A stretch of DNA of 64,000 bases from contig NZ_RXOL01000004.1 in the NCBI RefSeq assembly GCF_004004515.1, positions 62,001 to 126,000 on the forward strand. Direction: 5' to 3'. The notes beneath the pieces are model-generated. The model was given only the letters and a program-made list of their open reading frames with translations, had not been told where the DNA came from and ran no database searches. Origin of the DNA: Croceicoccus ponticola (lineage in GTDB: Bacteria; Pseudomonadota; Alphaproteobacteria; Sphingomonadales; Sphingomonadaceae). The translations under genes were made by a program, and so were the position numbers. Position 1 is the stretch's first letter. Every line of letters begins with the position of its first letter. Positions 34,118-43,031 of this stretch are shown here, in pieces.

Positions 34118-34940
34118 GGTGCTGTCAGTCCGACGCTAACCGCTCTCCACTTGGCGCAGAACGGGCTCCGTGTTTACGCGGTCATGCCGCAAGGTTCTGC
34201 CACTCGGCCAAGGCAGCCGAGCGTCTTTCCTTAAATGTTTCTCTGTCGACGAGATGACGTTCTTGGTTGAAGTGGTTGGAGATCGAGGCATGGACCGACG
34301 CGAATTTCTGTAGTGACTTCATTCGCCGAAATCGCTGCATCGCCCGCTCTCGTCGGCGGAATGGCAGATGTGAATTCTCGACCCTGTTGTTCAGCCAGCG
34401 TCCCGTCTCATTCCGGTCCTGGTTGCCCGGTTCCTTCATCGCTGCCGCGTAGGATTTGAGGCCGTCGGTGACGATCGTCTCCGCCTTGCCATGGCGCTTC
34501 AGCGCCCTCTTCATGAAGGCCAGAGCGGCAGATTTGTCCCGTTTCTTAGTGACGAAGCTCTCCAGCATCTAGCCTTCGTGATCGACGGCGCGCCAGAGAT
34601 AAACCATCTCGCCGTTGAGTTTCACGTACATCTCGTCGAGGTGCCAACGCCACTGGCGAAAGCCCTTCATACGATTAACACGCTGACGCCGGATGTCGGC
34701 AGCGAACATCGGACCGAAACGATTCCACCAGAGCCGAACCGTTTCGTGGCACAGGTCGCAGCCACGCTCGAACAGCAGATCTTCGACGTTTCGCAACGAC
34801 AAGGGGTATCGCACATATAACATCACCACCATGCGGATGACGTCGGGCGAAGAATGGAAGTACTTGAAGGGGTTGTCGGCCTTGCTCATCCGGGCTGGCT
34901 AGCAGCGGTAGCGGTGCCCCGCCATCCCTTTGACAATGCC
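34118..34940 (-). mobile_element. IS6-family element, subtype A, full length but with a nonsense mutation
   Basis: Left end GGTGCTGTCAGTCCGACGCT at 34118, right end CTTTGACAATGCC ending at 34940 (823 bp). It carries a complete-length transposase frame from 34889 to 34182 broken by one stop. It abuts remnants on both sides with no spacer. Confidence 0.78.
34182..34889 (-). pseudogene. IS6-family transposase (subtype A) with in-frame TAG
   Basis: The frame MSKADNPFKYFHSSPDVIRM to EWQNLAA is otherwise complete (about 235 codons). A TAG at 34569-34571 replaces the Glu codon of VDHEGEVLES. All three catalytic acidic residues would be present if it were read through. It gives two fragments, 34569-34889 and 34182-34568, the second with its own ATG. 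Confidence 0.85.
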
Positions 34941-35448
34941 GAATTAAACGGTTGTGAAAGGACGCATGGACCGAGGCGAACTTTTGTAGCGATTTCGATT
35001 GTCGAAATCTCAGCATCGCTCGCTCTCGTCGCCTGAACGGCAGGTGCGAATTCTCGGCGCGATTGTTCAGCCACCTGCCCATCTCGCGACAGTCCTGATT
35101 GCCGAGCTCCTTCATGGCAGCATGGTAGGATTTCAGGCCGATGGTGACGATGGACGCCCTTCATTCTACCGACACGCTACGAATATCAGCCGCAAGCATC
35201 GGTTCGAACCGGTTCCACCAGAGCCGCACCGTCTCGTGGCAGATACCGATCCCGTATTTGAACAGCAGATCCTCAATGTTGCGTAAGCTCAGCGGGTACT
35301 GGACATACAGCATCACCGCCATGCGGATCACTTCTGGCGATGAGTTGAAATACCGCAATGGGCTGGCTGGTTTGCGGGGTCTGGGCATGGACGCGTACTA
35401 CCCTCGCCCGCTCACTTTTCAATCAAGTGCATTTGCTTTGACAGTGCC
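34941..35448 (-). pseudogene. IS6-family subtype-A deletion derivative
   Basis: An N-terminal part (35388 to ~35164, MPRPRKPASPLRYFNSSPEV) is joined to a C-terminal part (to ~34950, GNQDCREMGRWLNNRAENSH) with the segment holding the first two catalytic Asp residues deleted. The final codons are also cut where the neighbouring IS ends at 34940. The right end TTTGACAGTGCC closes it at 35448. Confidence 0.8.
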
Positions 35449-35650
35449 AGTTACTGTGCCAATCGGCCCTCTGCGTTTGCAGATCGAGCTGGCCGGCGCG
35501 TGCTTTTCGTCCGACGGGTCGGTGCTGTTCGTCAACGCCTTCAGCCCGGCGGCGACCTTCGCTATCCGCTTTCCGAGAAATCAAGGGCCGCCCGGAAGCG
35601 CGCCTACGCCTCGCCCGGTTCCTCGGCGACGGCGACCGTGCTCTCTCTGA
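35449..35650 (+). pseudogene. C-terminal fragment of a PhoX-like (DUF839) protein
   Basis: After the IS end, the plus strand encodes LQIELAGACFSSDGSVLFVN followed by AFSPAATFAI. This resembles the conserved C-terminal motif of PhoX-family phosphatases (E-x-A-G-A-C-F-S-P-D-G-x-x-L-F-V-N). The rest of the gene has been removed on its 5' side by the IS cluster. The frame runs on into a low-information tail that overlaps the Lrp gene's 3' end. Confidence 0.45.
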
Positions 35651-36128
35651 ACAAGCGGTCGAGCGGCAATTCGTGCTTCACGAATGGCACGCGCAGTACG
35701 ACGTAACTCTGGAACTTGCGGATGCCGAGATCGGCCACAAGCAACCCCTCCATCACCTCCTGGAAATGCGAAACGCTGCGCGCCACGATGCGAAGCAGGA
35801 AGTCATAGCCGCCGCTGACGTTGTAGCATTCCATGATCTCGGGCACCGCGGCGGCGGCTTTCTCGAACCGGCGCAGGTGCTGGCGGCGGTGCGCGTCGAT
35901 GGTAACCTCGCTGAACACGATCAGGTAGTCGCCCAGCCGCGCCAGGGCGACGTGGGCGCCGAACCCTTCGATCACGCCGGCCTGTTGCAGGCGCTTGACC
36001 CGGCTAAGGCAGGGGCTGGGGCTGAGCCCGACCATTTCCGCCAGTTCCACGTTCGAGCAGCGCCCCATCTTCTGCAGATGGTCGAGGATCTTGAAGTCGA
36101 TCCGATCCAGTGCGAACCGCGACTGCAT
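35604..36128 (-). CDS. Lrp/AsnC-family transcriptional regulator
   Basis: A 174-residue regulator, slightly longer than the usual 150-160. The N-terminal winged HTH is residues ~8-60 (LDRIDFKILDHLQKMGRCSN; GLSPSPCLSRVKRLQQAGVI). The RAM ligand-binding domain follows (VSGGYDFLLRIVA). It is the last gene of the HAD/kinase/aminotransferase operon, 19 bp after the aminotransferase. Lrp-type regulators commonly sense the amino acid handled by adjacent genes, so the substrate here is probably an amino acid or amine. Confidence 0.92.
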   Translation of the reverse strand: MQSRFALDRIDFKILDHLQKMGRCSNVELAEMVGLSPSPCLSRVKRLQQAGVIEGFGAHVALARLGDYLIVFSEVTIDAHRRQHLRRFEKAAAAVPEIMECYNVSGGYDFLLRIVARSVSHFQEVMEGLLVADLGIRKFQSYVVLRVPFVKHELPLDRLFRESTVAVAEEPGEA

Positions 36129-36147
36129 GGACGGTCAGGCCTTTCGT

Positions 36148-37494
36148 TCAGTTCCCGGCGGCGGCTTCGGCAAACGATTCGTCCAGCGCCGCGATCACCA
36201 TATCAGCCTGCCCTGCATCGAGCACCATCGGCGGCCTGATCTTGAGAACATTGTGGCCCATCGCACAGGCGCTGATGAGAACGCCCTTATCGCGCAGCAG
36301 GTTGACGACCCGGCTGGTCAATTCGCGATCAGGAGTTCGCCGGGCGCGGTCCGAAACGATCTCCACGCCGACGAACATGCCGACGCCGCGAACGTCGCCG
36401 ATCGCTTCGTGACGCTCGGCCAGCGCGGCGATCCCCTCGCGCAGGTGGGTACCGATGCGCGCGGAGTGGGCGATAAGCCCTTCCTGCTCGATCGTGTCCA
36501 GCACCGCCACGGCGGCGGCGCACGAAACGGTATTGCCGGCAAAGGTGTTGAAATAACGGGAATCGCGTCCGAACTGCGCAACCGCATCGTGTGTGACCAG
36601 CAGACCGGCGATCGGCTGGCCGTTGCCCATCGGCTTGCCCATCGTCACGATGTCGGGCACCACGCCGTGCCGCTGGAAGCCCCACATGTGTTCGCCGGTA
36701 CGGCCGAACCCGGGCTGCACTTCGTCGCCGACAAACAGGCCGCCCGCCTTGCGGATCGCCTCGACCGCGCCTTTCAGGAAGCACCGCGGATCGGGCAGGA
36801 TGCCGTCGCTGGTAAAGATCGAATCGACGATCAACATGGCCGGCTTGATGCCATGGCGCTTCAGATCGGCGATCGCCGCCTCGACATCGCGGGTAAAGCG
36901 TTCGCCAAGGTCCGCGCCATCGGCATGATAGGCGCGCGGGGCAGGCACGAGCCGGACATGCGCGCCTAGGTCCACCGTCACGCCGAGCGAGGGCGAGAAC
37001 TGCGACACCGCGTCGGTAAAGCCGTGATAGGCGGTTTCGGTGACGATGATGCCGGTTCCGCCGGTGCGGACCTTGGCCATGCGATAGGCCAGGTCGTTTG
37101 CCTCGCTGCCGGTGCAGGTCAGCATCATGTGGGCAAGATCGGTGCCCGGCACGGTCGCCAGCAGGCGTTCGGCCAGCTCGAGGATCGTTTCGTGCAGGTA
37201 GCGGGTGTTGGTCGCCAGCGTCGCAACCTGCCGGGTGATCGCCTCCACCACCCGCGGGTGGCAGTGGCCGAGCGAGGTGACGTTGTTGTAGATGTCAAGG
37301 AAGCGGCGCCCGTCGCTGTCGATCAGCCATGCGCCCTCGCCCTTCACGATATGCAGCGGGCGCTCGTACATCAGGCGATAGGCCGGGCCGAGCAGGGCAT
37401 CGCGCCGCGCAATGGTTGCCGCCGTTTCCGGTCCGACGTCGGCGCGCCCAGGGATGTAGGCGTTCACCATGTTGAGGTCGATCGTGCTGGTCAT
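36148..37494 (-). CDS. Class III PLP enzyme (aminotransferase/phospho-lyase fold)
   Basis: A 448-residue class III aminotransferase-fold enzyme. The PLP lysine is K287 in VTMGKPMGNGQP, preceded by FVGDEVQPGFGRTG, whose Asp contacts the pyridine nitrogen. The GKPMGNG loop with the GFGRTG motif is shared with ethanolamine-phosphate and 5-phosphohydroxylysine phospho-lyases (AGXT2L-type). The upstream gene, overlapping by 4 bp (ATGA), encodes a small-molecule kinase of the matching family. I therefore favour a phospho-lyase that removes phosphate and ammonia from a phosphorylated amino alcohol, over a plain transaminase. Confidence 0.8.
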   Translation of the reverse strand: MTSTIDLNMVNAYIPGRADVGPETAATIARRDALLGPAYRLMYERPLHIVKGEGAWLIDSDGRRFLDIYNNVTSLGHCHPRVVEAITRQVATLATNTRYLHETILELAERLLATVPGTDLAHMMLTCTGSEANDLAYRMAKVRTGGTGIIVTETAYHGFTDAVSQFSPSLGVTVDLGAHVRLVPAPRAYHADGADLGERFTRDVEAAIADLKRHGIKPAMLIVDSIFTSDGILPDPRCFLKGAVEAIRKAGGLFVGDEVQPGFGRTGEHMWGFQRHGVVPDIVTMGKPMGNGQPIAGLLVTHDAVAQFGRDSRYFNTFAGNTVSCAAAVAVLDTIEQEGLIAHSARIGTHLREGIAALAERHEAIGDVRGVGMFVGVEIVSDRARRTPDRELTSRVVNLLRDKGVLISACAMGHNVLKIRPPMVLDAGQADMVIAALDESFAEAAAGN

Positions 37495-38579
37495 CGGTTG
37501 TCTCCGTTGCGCACGCGAGCCAGCATCTGGTCGCGGGCGTCTTCGCGGGAAAGGTCGGCCATGAGGGTGAGGCCTTCCCAGGCCCCCGGATTATGGCGCA
37601 TGATGTAGTCGCGGTTTTCCGGGTAGCGGCGCGAGCGCCACTCCGAAATCAGGACGGTCACGAGCTGCCGTGTCGCCACCAGGTCGGCGACGATGTCCTG
37701 CTCTTCGGGCAGCAGCGGCAGAACTTCGTGATAGGCGCCGATGAATTCGGCTGCCGCTGCCATGGGCTCTGCGGCTTCCTTCATCTGGTAGGCGGTGGCG
37801 GTCGCAACTTCGCCGACGAGCGCAGCGTGGAGCAGATCGCCGAAATCGATGATCCCGGTGACCCGGTCGGTATCGCCCGCATCGACGAGGACGTTATAAA
37901 GGTTGAAGTCGTTGTGGATCACCTGCCTGCGCACGTTGCCGAGCCGCGGCAGAACGACGCCGACAAACCGGTCCATGAAGTGGCCCACAAGGCTGCGCCT
38001 GTCGTTGCCGACGATGTCCTCGGCAAGATGCGACAAGCGGTCAGCGCGCGACACGTTCCACAACAGGTCGTGCGACGCGGCGGGATGACTGAAGCCGTCG
38101 AGCGCGAGATCGAGTTCGGCGAGCGCCAGCCCCATGTCGCGGCGTTGGGCGGGGGTGTGAGCCGTGCCCTTTACCGGCAATCCTTCCAGATAGGTCAGCA
38201 TGCGGATCGTCGAACTCCGACCGTCTGCCAGTTCGGCCCGACCCCGCGTCTCCCCGCTCAAGGTCCGCAGGACGCGCGGCACCGGGATCGCGGCGTCCCT
38301 TGCGCCGACATGTTCGAGACACGCGGTCTGCAGGTCGACGACGCTGTCGGGTTCTGACGGGTTGCTGACCTTCAGCAGGTAATTGACCCCGTCTGTCCCT
38401 GCGAGGCGGAAGTTGCGGTCGCGCTCGCTGGTCAGCAGATGGGCGCTGCCGGCGATGCCGAAAAGACGCTCGGCGATGGCTGCCGCCTCCTGCAACGACA
38501 GTTCGGGAACGCTCGCCGCCAATTCGGAGTCGCCGGAAGACGGATGGCCGGGACCCTCGATTCCGGACTGGACGCTCAT
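37491..38579 (-). CDS. APH-fold phosphotransferase, hydroxylysine-kinase-like
   Basis: A 362-residue aminoglycoside-phosphotransferase-fold kinase. It has a nucleotide-binding lobe (RNFRLAGTDGVNYLLKVSNP), a catalytic loop VIHNDFNLYNVL (H-x-D-x4-N) and the metal motif IIDFGD. The C-terminal part (LVTVLISEWRSRRYPENRDY) resembles the HYKK/AGPHD1 group. ATG at 38579 is chosen with GAGAG upstream; earlier starts overlap the HAD gene. Its stop overlaps the PLP-enzyme start. Kinase plus phospho-lyase recalls mammalian hydroxylysine degradation (HYKK, then PHYKPL). The true substrate may be another amino alcohol. Confidence 0.8.
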   Translation of the reverse strand: MSVQSGIEGPGHPSSGDSELAASVPELSLQEAAAIAERLFGIAGSAHLLTSERDRNFRLAGTDGVNYLLKVSNPSEPDSVVDLQTACLEHVGARDAAIPVPRVLRTLSGETRGRAELADGRSSTIRMLTYLEGLPVKGTAHTPAQRRDMGLALAELDLALDGFSHPAASHDLLWNVSRADRLSHLAEDIVGNDRRSLVGHFMDRFVGVVLPRLGNVRRQVIHNDFNLYNVLVDAGDTDRVTGIIDFGDLLHAALVGEVATATAYQMKEAAEPMAAAAEFIGAYHEVLPLLPEEQDIVADLVATRQLVTVLISEWRSRRYPENRDYIMRHNPGAWEGLTLMADLSREDARDQMLARVRNGDNR

Positions 38580-38613
38580 GAACGCTCTCGCTGGCATGAA
38601 GTGGACGGGCCCG

Positions 38614-39279
38614 TCACAGGCCAAGCAGGCCCGGCAACTGGCGAACGTCGGTCAGCCGGCTGACGCCGTAATCGGTCGACGTCGGCTCGTGCCCACGGTC
38701 GATGAAGGCCTTGGCCATGAAGCCGAGATCCGATGCCGACATCAGGTCGTAACGGAAGCTGGACGAGCAGTGCATCATCCGCTCGGGCGAAGAGCCCAGC
38801 ATGTCGAACATGTACTCGAACGTCGGCAGCCGCGGCTTGTAGGATTGCGCTTCTTCGGCTGTATACACCGCGTGAAACGGCGCTTTCAGGTGCGCGACAC
38901 TGGCCGGGATCAGGTCGACCATCGAGTTCGATAGAATGACCAGCGGATAATGCTGCGCCACGAGTTCGAGTGTTTCGACCACGTTAGGGTGCGGTTGCCA
39001 AGTGGGGATCGCGGCATAAAGCGCCTCGACATCGCTAGAGCGGCATTCGATGCCGTGCCTGGCGCAAGTCCGGCGGATCGAGTTTTCGACCACATCGTAG
39101 AACGGCTTCCATGCACTCAGCACCTCGTCAAGGCGATAGGCCTTGAAGGTGGCGAGAAACGGTCCCATCCGCGCCGCGTCGAGGCGATCTGCGAAAAGCT
39201 TTTCGGCGGTCGGACCCATCTCGAAATTGATGAGCGTGCCGTAACAGTCGAAGCTGATGTAGTCTGGCCGGAAAGTCAT
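38614..39279 (-). CDS. HAD-family hydrolase (haloacid dehalogenase type II-like)
   Basis: A 221-residue HAD hydrolase. The nucleophile is D11 in FDCYGTLINF, motif II is LSNS (Ser/Thr), the Lys of motif III is in EEAQSYKPRLPTFEY, and the CSSSFRYDLMSASDLGF region closes the site. The sequence pattern is nearer type II 2-haloacid dehalogenases than simple phosphatases. It is the first gene of the operon (35 bp before the kinase). A dehalogenase would fit degradation of a halogenated compound, while a phosphatase would fit the kinase/phospho-lyase theme; sequence alone does not decide. Confidence 0.85.
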   Translation of the reverse strand: MTFRPDYISFDCYGTLINFEMGPTAEKLFADRLDAARMGPFLATFKAYRLDEVLSAWKPFYDVVENSIRRTCARHGIECRSSDVEALYAAIPTWQPHPNVVETLELVAQHYPLVILSNSMVDLIPASVAHLKAPFHAVYTAEEAQSYKPRLPTFEYMFDMLGSSPERMMHCSSSFRYDLMSASDLGFMAKAFIDRGHEPTSTDYGVSRLTDVRQLPGLLGL

Positions 39280-39491
39280 GGCTGCCTCTTGGTGCTGGGT
39301 GACTTCCCGATGTTATACGGCCGCCGATTTCGGTCTTTATGCCGTAGTGGGCGCAGAGCGGCGCATTTCTGGCTCCGCGAACGAAGGCTTTCGGCACACG
39401 GTGGGGTGCTGTCAAAGCTAATGCACCGCCGTTTTCCATTTTGGTAAGAGCGCAATTCAATGCGAAAGAGGTCGTGCTTCGTTGATGTTAT

Positions 39492-40309
39492 GGTGCTGTA
39501 AGTCTAACGCTAACCTCTCTCCACTTGCGGCGTTCCGCCGCCTAGTGAGACCGGCATGAAACCCATTTCCTTCAAACGACACCGCTTCCCGCCGGATGTC
39601 ATCCGGCTGGCTGTCTGGTTATATTTCCGCTTCACAACCAGCTTGCGCGATGTCGAAGACATGCTTGCCGAACGCGGACATTCAGTGAGCTACGAAACCG
39701 TCCGCTACTGGGCGAACAAGTTTGGCCCGGCCATCGCCGCCAACATTCGCCGCAATCGGGGACGAGCCGATTCCGTCTGGCATCTGGACGAAATGGTCGT
39801 TCGGATCAACGGCCAGCGGATGTACATGTGGCGTGCCGTGGACAAGGAAGGCGAAGTGCTGGATGTCCTTGTCCAGAAGCGCCGCAACAAAGAAGCAGCA
39901 CTGAAATTGCTTAGGAAACTGCTGAAGAACCAGGGCGCGGTGCCAGACGCCATCGTCACCGACGGGCTGGCTTCGTACCGCGCGGCAATGAAGGTCCTGG
40001 GTTGCCAGGACCGCCACCAACCGGGGCGATTACGCGAGAACAACAGGGTCGAGAATTCACACCTTCCCGTCCGACGACGAGAGCGAAAGATGCAGCGGTT
40101 CAAATCGCAGGGCCAAGCTCAACGCTTCGTTTCCACCCACTCAGCAATCTACAATACCTTTAATACACAGCGCCATCTCGTCTCCCGCAAGACTCTCCGC
40201 ATCTTCCGAACCGCCGCCATGGCGGAGTGGAATGCCGCGTCCGCCGCTGCGACATGAATTTTCAGGTGTGGGCTTCCGCTTGGCCATCAGCGGATAACCT
40301 GACAGTACC
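39492..40309 (+). mobile_element. IS6-family element, subtype B, complete (818 bp)
   Basis: Left end GGTGCTGTAAGTCTAACGCT at 39492, right end ACCTGACAGTACC ending at 40309; the ends are inverted repeats of the form GGT-N-CTGT-N-AG. One intact transposase gene. It truncates the monooxygenase gene on its right. Flanking 8-mers (TGATGTTA and ACAGCCGC) do not match, so no target duplication is seen. The ~210 bp to its left (39280-39491) hold no gene; an IS-end-like GGGTGCTGTCAAAGC lies near 39405. Confidence 0.8.
39556..40257 (+). CDS. IS6-family transposase (subtype B), intact
   Basis: A 233-residue DDE transposase starting MKPISFKRHRFPPDVIRLAV. Catalytic residues lie in WHLDEMVVRINGQ, IVTDGLASYRAA and NNRVENSHLPVRRRER. 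It is close to but clearly different from the copies at 42.3 and 48.2 kb, so these are not all products of one recent burst. Confidence 0.93.
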   Translation: MKPISFKRHRFPPDVIRLAVWLYFRFTTSLRDVEDMLAERGHSVSYETVRYWANKFGPAIAANIRRNRGRADSVWHLDEMVVRINGQRMYMWRAVDKEGEVLDVLVQKRRNKEAALKLLRKLLKNQGAVPDAIVTDGLASYRAAMKVLGCQDRHQPGRLRENNRVENSHLPVRRRERKMQRFKSQGQAQRFVSTHSAIYNTFNTQRHLVSRKTLRIFRTAAMAEWNAASAAAT

Positions 40310-40450
40310 ACAGCCGCCGACTTCGGCATTGCCGTCGATGACGACAGCGGAGAAGCCCAGCTCGCGTGCCTTGTGGAGCTGGTACATGCCTGCGAATCCG
40401 GCTCCTACGATAACGACGTCATAATTCGTTTTGAACTGCTCGACGGACAT
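40310..40450 (-). pseudogene. Baeyer-Villiger-type flavin monooxygenase, N-terminal fragment
   Basis: Encodes about 47 residues: MSVEQFKTNYDVVIVGAGFA then GMYQLHKARELGFSAVV and AEVGG. This is the FAD-binding Rossmann start typical of Baeyer-Villiger monooxygenases. The gene is cut just after the second Gly pair (normally GG-TW) by the IS at 39492-40309. It lies 55 bp downstream of the esterase gene on the same strand, so the two were probably one operon. Confidence 0.78.
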
Positions 40451-40504
40451 TCTCTCTCCATTGGGACCGATTGCTTCGTGTGGACCCGGGTTTCTGGCTG
40501 TAGT

Positions 40505-41479
40505 TTAAGGCGCAGGCACCGCGGCAAGGCGGCAGCGCAACGCAGTGATCAAAGACTGCAGCAGCGCTTCTGCGTCGCGGATCAGCGCGCCCATGCTAAT
40601 CAGGCCATGCATATGATTGGAAAAGTGCAATTCGGTTACTTCCCCGCCGGCATCGATCAACCCGCGGGCATATGCTCGGCCTTCCTCGCAAAGCGGGTCG
40701 TGCTCCATCGTGACGACGAGCGCCGGAGGCAAATCGGCCAGCGAAGCTGCACGCAACGGCGAGGCGCGCCAATCCTGCCCGTCTTCGGGCGATCCGAGGT
40801 AGAGATCGCGGAACCAGCGCATCGTAGGGCCAGTAACCGGCATTCCTTCGACTACCCGAGCGTAGCCTTCGCTTTCGCCGCCAAGGTCGGTGACAGGATA
40901 GACCAAGCCCTGAAAGGCGACAGGGGGCACCATGCCTTCGCGCGCAGCGATCGCGGCCACTGCGGCAAGGTTGCCGCCGGCGCTGTCGCCAACCACAGCG
41001 ATGCGGGCTGGATCGATGCCCAACGCCGCCGCCTCCGCATGGAGCCAGCGGATCGCGGCGAACGTGTCGTCGACTGCTGCGGGGAAACGATGTTCGGGTG
41101 CCAGCCGGTAGTCGATCGCGACGATCGGCCAGTGCAGTGCGTCGCAAAGGCGGCGACAGATACTGTCATGACTATCGAGGCTGCCGACAACCCAACCACC
41201 GCCATGGATATAGAGGATTGCAGGGGCCGCCGCTTCGGCCGAATGGAGCGGGCGGTAAAGCCGCGCCGTGAACGCGCTGGCGCCTTCACCGATGGTGCGA
41301 TCTTCGACTGACGCGACATCCAACGCCGGAAACGCGCCGACAGCCGTGAATTCGCCCGAAGTCTCGCGCGCCTGTTCGACAATCATCGCTTCATATGGGG
41401 GGGCATTTGCGGCTCTGGCCGCCTCTAGCAGTGCTACAGTATCAGGATGCAGCGCAGGTGCCTTCGGCTTCGACGTCAT
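40505..41479 (-). CDS. Alpha/beta hydrolase (HSL-family esterase)
   Basis: A 324-residue esterase/lipase of the hormone-sensitive-lipase family. It has the oxyanion motif HGGGW (in ILYIHGGGWVVGSLDSHD) and the nucleophile elbow GDSAGGN. The catalytic Asp is likely in TMEHDPLCEEG and the His in FSNHMHGL. ATG at 41479 has AGGAAGGGAAG upstream. An IS6 element begins only 18 bp upstream and its transposase reads in the same direction, so the native promoter has been displaced. With a Baeyer-Villiger monooxygenase it would hydrolyse the ester or lactone formed; the partner gene is now truncated. Confidence 0.9.
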   Translation of the reverse strand: MTSKPKAPALHPDTVALLEAARAANAPPYEAMIVEQARETSGEFTAVGAFPALDVASVEDRTIGEGASAFTARLYRPLHSAEAAAPAILYIHGGGWVVGSLDSHDSICRRLCDALHWPIVAIDYRLAPEHRFPAAVDDTFAAIRWLHAEAAALGIDPARIAVVGDSAGGNLAAVAAIAAREGMVPPVAFQGLVYPVTDLGGESEGYARVVEGMPVTGPTMRWFRDLYLGSPEDGQDWRASPLRAASLADLPPALVVTMEHDPLCEEGRAYARGLIDAGGEVTELHFSNHMHGLISMGALIRDAEALLQSLITALRCRLAAVPAP

Positions 41480-41497
41480 GGTTACTTCCCTTCCTGT

Positions 41498-42256
41498 GGT
41501 GCTGTCAGTCCGACGCTAACTTCTCTCCACTTGACGCAAGAGCAGCTAGGCCTTCAATCAGTTATGCCGCAAGCTTCTGCCACTCGGCGAGCGCCGCCGA
41601 GCGTCGTGCTTTGAATGTCTGTCGATCGATGAGGTGGCGTTCCTGATTGAAATGGTTGGAGATCGAGGCGCGGACCGAGGCGAATTTCTGCAGTGACTTC
41701 ATTCGCCGAAATCGCTGCATGGCGCGCTCTCGTCGTCGGAACGGCAGATGTGAATTCTCCGCTCGATTGTTGAGCCACCTCCCCATCTCGCGACGGTCCT
41801 GGTTGCCGAGTTCCTTCATCGCCGCGGGGTAGGATCTCAGGTCGTCGGTAACGATGGTGTCCACCTTGCCATGGCGCTTCAAAGCCTTCTTCATGAAAGC
41901 CAACGCCGCAGATTTGTCCCGTTTCTTCGTAACGTAGGACTCGAGAACTTCACCCTCGTGATCAACCGCGCGCCACAGGTAAACCATCTCTCCGTTCAGT
42001 TTCACGTACATTTCATCGAGGTTCCAACGCCAATGCCGAAAACCGCGCATTCGGCTGACGCGCTGGCGCCGGATGTCCGCTGCAAACATCGGACCAAAAC
42101 GATTCCACCAGAGCCGAACGGTCTCGTGGCAGATGTCGTATCCACGTTCGAAAAGCAAATCTTCGACGTTCCGGAGCGACAGCGGATATCGCACGTAGAG
42201 CATCACCACCATGCGGATGATGTCCGGCGAAGAATGGAAATAACGGAAAGGCGACG
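41498..42256 (-). mobile_element. IS6-family element, subtype A, missing its right end
   Basis: Left end GGTGCTGTCAGTCCGACGCT at 41498. The right part, including the first few transposase codons and the terminal repeat, was removed where a subtype-B element begins at about 42257. The first 42 bp recur exactly as an isolated end at 48009-48050. Confidence 0.8.
41562..42212 (-). CDS. IS6-family transposase (subtype A), N-terminus truncated
   Basis: The frame runs without interruption to KLAA, with catalytic Asp, Asp and Glu in WNLDEMYVKLNGE, IVTDDLRSYPAA and NNRAENSHLPFRRRER. The native start (MSKADN) was lost at the junction near 42250. Codons for PFRYFHSSPDIIR remain before the first ATG (Met at 42212). 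A product of 216 residues from that ATG is possible but lacks ~20 N-terminal residues. Confidence 0.85.
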   Translation of the reverse strand: MVVMLYVRYPLSLRNVEDLLFERGYDICHETVRLWWNRFGPMFAADIRRQRVSRMRGFRHWRWNLDEMYVKLNGEMVYLWRAVDHEGEVLESYVTKKRDKSAALAFMKKALKRHGKVDTIVTDDLRSYPAAMKELGNQDRREMGRWLNNRAENSHLPFRRRERAMQRFRRMKSLQKFASVRASISNHFNQERHLIDRQTFKARRSAALAEWQKLAA

Positions 42257-43031
42257 GGAGCTGTCAGTCTAACGCTAACTTGTCTCTGTCAACGGTCAAT
42301 CGATCGGATAGATGGACCAGCATGAAACCCATTTCGTTCAAACGACACCGCTTCCCGCCCGATGTAATCCGGCTCGGGGTTTGGCTCTACTATCGCTTCA
42401 CCCTCAGCCTGCGGGACGTCGAGGATCTGCTTGCCGAACGGGGGATCGATCTCTGTTACGAGACGGTCCGGTGCTGGGCGAACAAGTTCGGTCCCGCCAT
42501 CGCGGCCAACATTCGCCGCAAGCGCGGACGCGCCGATTGCGTCTGGCATCTTGATGAAATGGTCGTCCGCATCAACGGCCAGCGGATGTACATGTGGCGG
42601 GCCGTCGATAAGGAAGGCGAAGTGCTGGATGTACTCGTCCAGAAGCGCAGGAACAAAGAAGCAGCACTGAAATTGCTCAGGAAACTTCTCAAGAAGCAAG
42701 GTGCCGTGCCGGAAGCCATCGTCACCGATGGACTTAAATCATATCCCGCAGCACTGAAGGTCCTGGGCTGCGTCGACCGACATCGACCGGGCCGATTACG
42801 CGACAACAACCGCGTCGAGAATTCGCACCTTCCAGTCCGACGAAGAGAGCGAAAGATGCAGCGGTTCAAATCGCAGGGCCAAGCTCAACGGTTCGTTTCC
42901 ACCCACTCAGCAATCTACAACATCTTCAATACCCAGCGTCACCTGATCTCCCGAAACACCATGCGCAATTCCCGATCCGCCGCCATGGCGGAATGGAATG
43001 CCGCGTCCGCCGCTGCGGCGTGAAAGGTCAG
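42257..43031 (+). mobile_element. IS6-family element, subtype B, with both ends damaged
   Basis: The left end reads GAGCTGTCAGTCTAACGCT, lacking the outermost GGT; the right end is cut 8 bp after the transposase stop by a short IS derivative starting at 43032. The same left-end sequence recurs as an isolated 43-bp unit at 48065-48107. Confidence 0.75.
42322..43023 (+). CDS. IS6-family transposase (subtype B), intact
   Basis: A 233-residue transposase starting at MKPISFKRHRFPPDVIRLGV, with WHLDEMVVRINGQ, IVTDGLKSYPAA and NNRVENSHLPVRRRER. Its N-terminal region (VEDLLAERGIDLCYETVRCW) is the closest match to the dead fragment at 5.7 kb. The reading frame is intact although the element's ends are not. 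Confidence 0.93.
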   Translation: MKPISFKRHRFPPDVIRLGVWLYYRFTLSLRDVEDLLAERGIDLCYETVRCWANKFGPAIAANIRRKRGRADCVWHLDEMVVRINGQRMYMWRAVDKEGEVLDVLVQKRRNKEAALKLLRKLLKKQGAVPEAIVTDGLKSYPAALKVLGCVDRHRPGRLRDNNRVENSHLPVRRRERKMQRFKSQGQAQRFVSTHSAIYNIFNTQRHLISRNTMRNSRSAAMAEWNAASAAAA

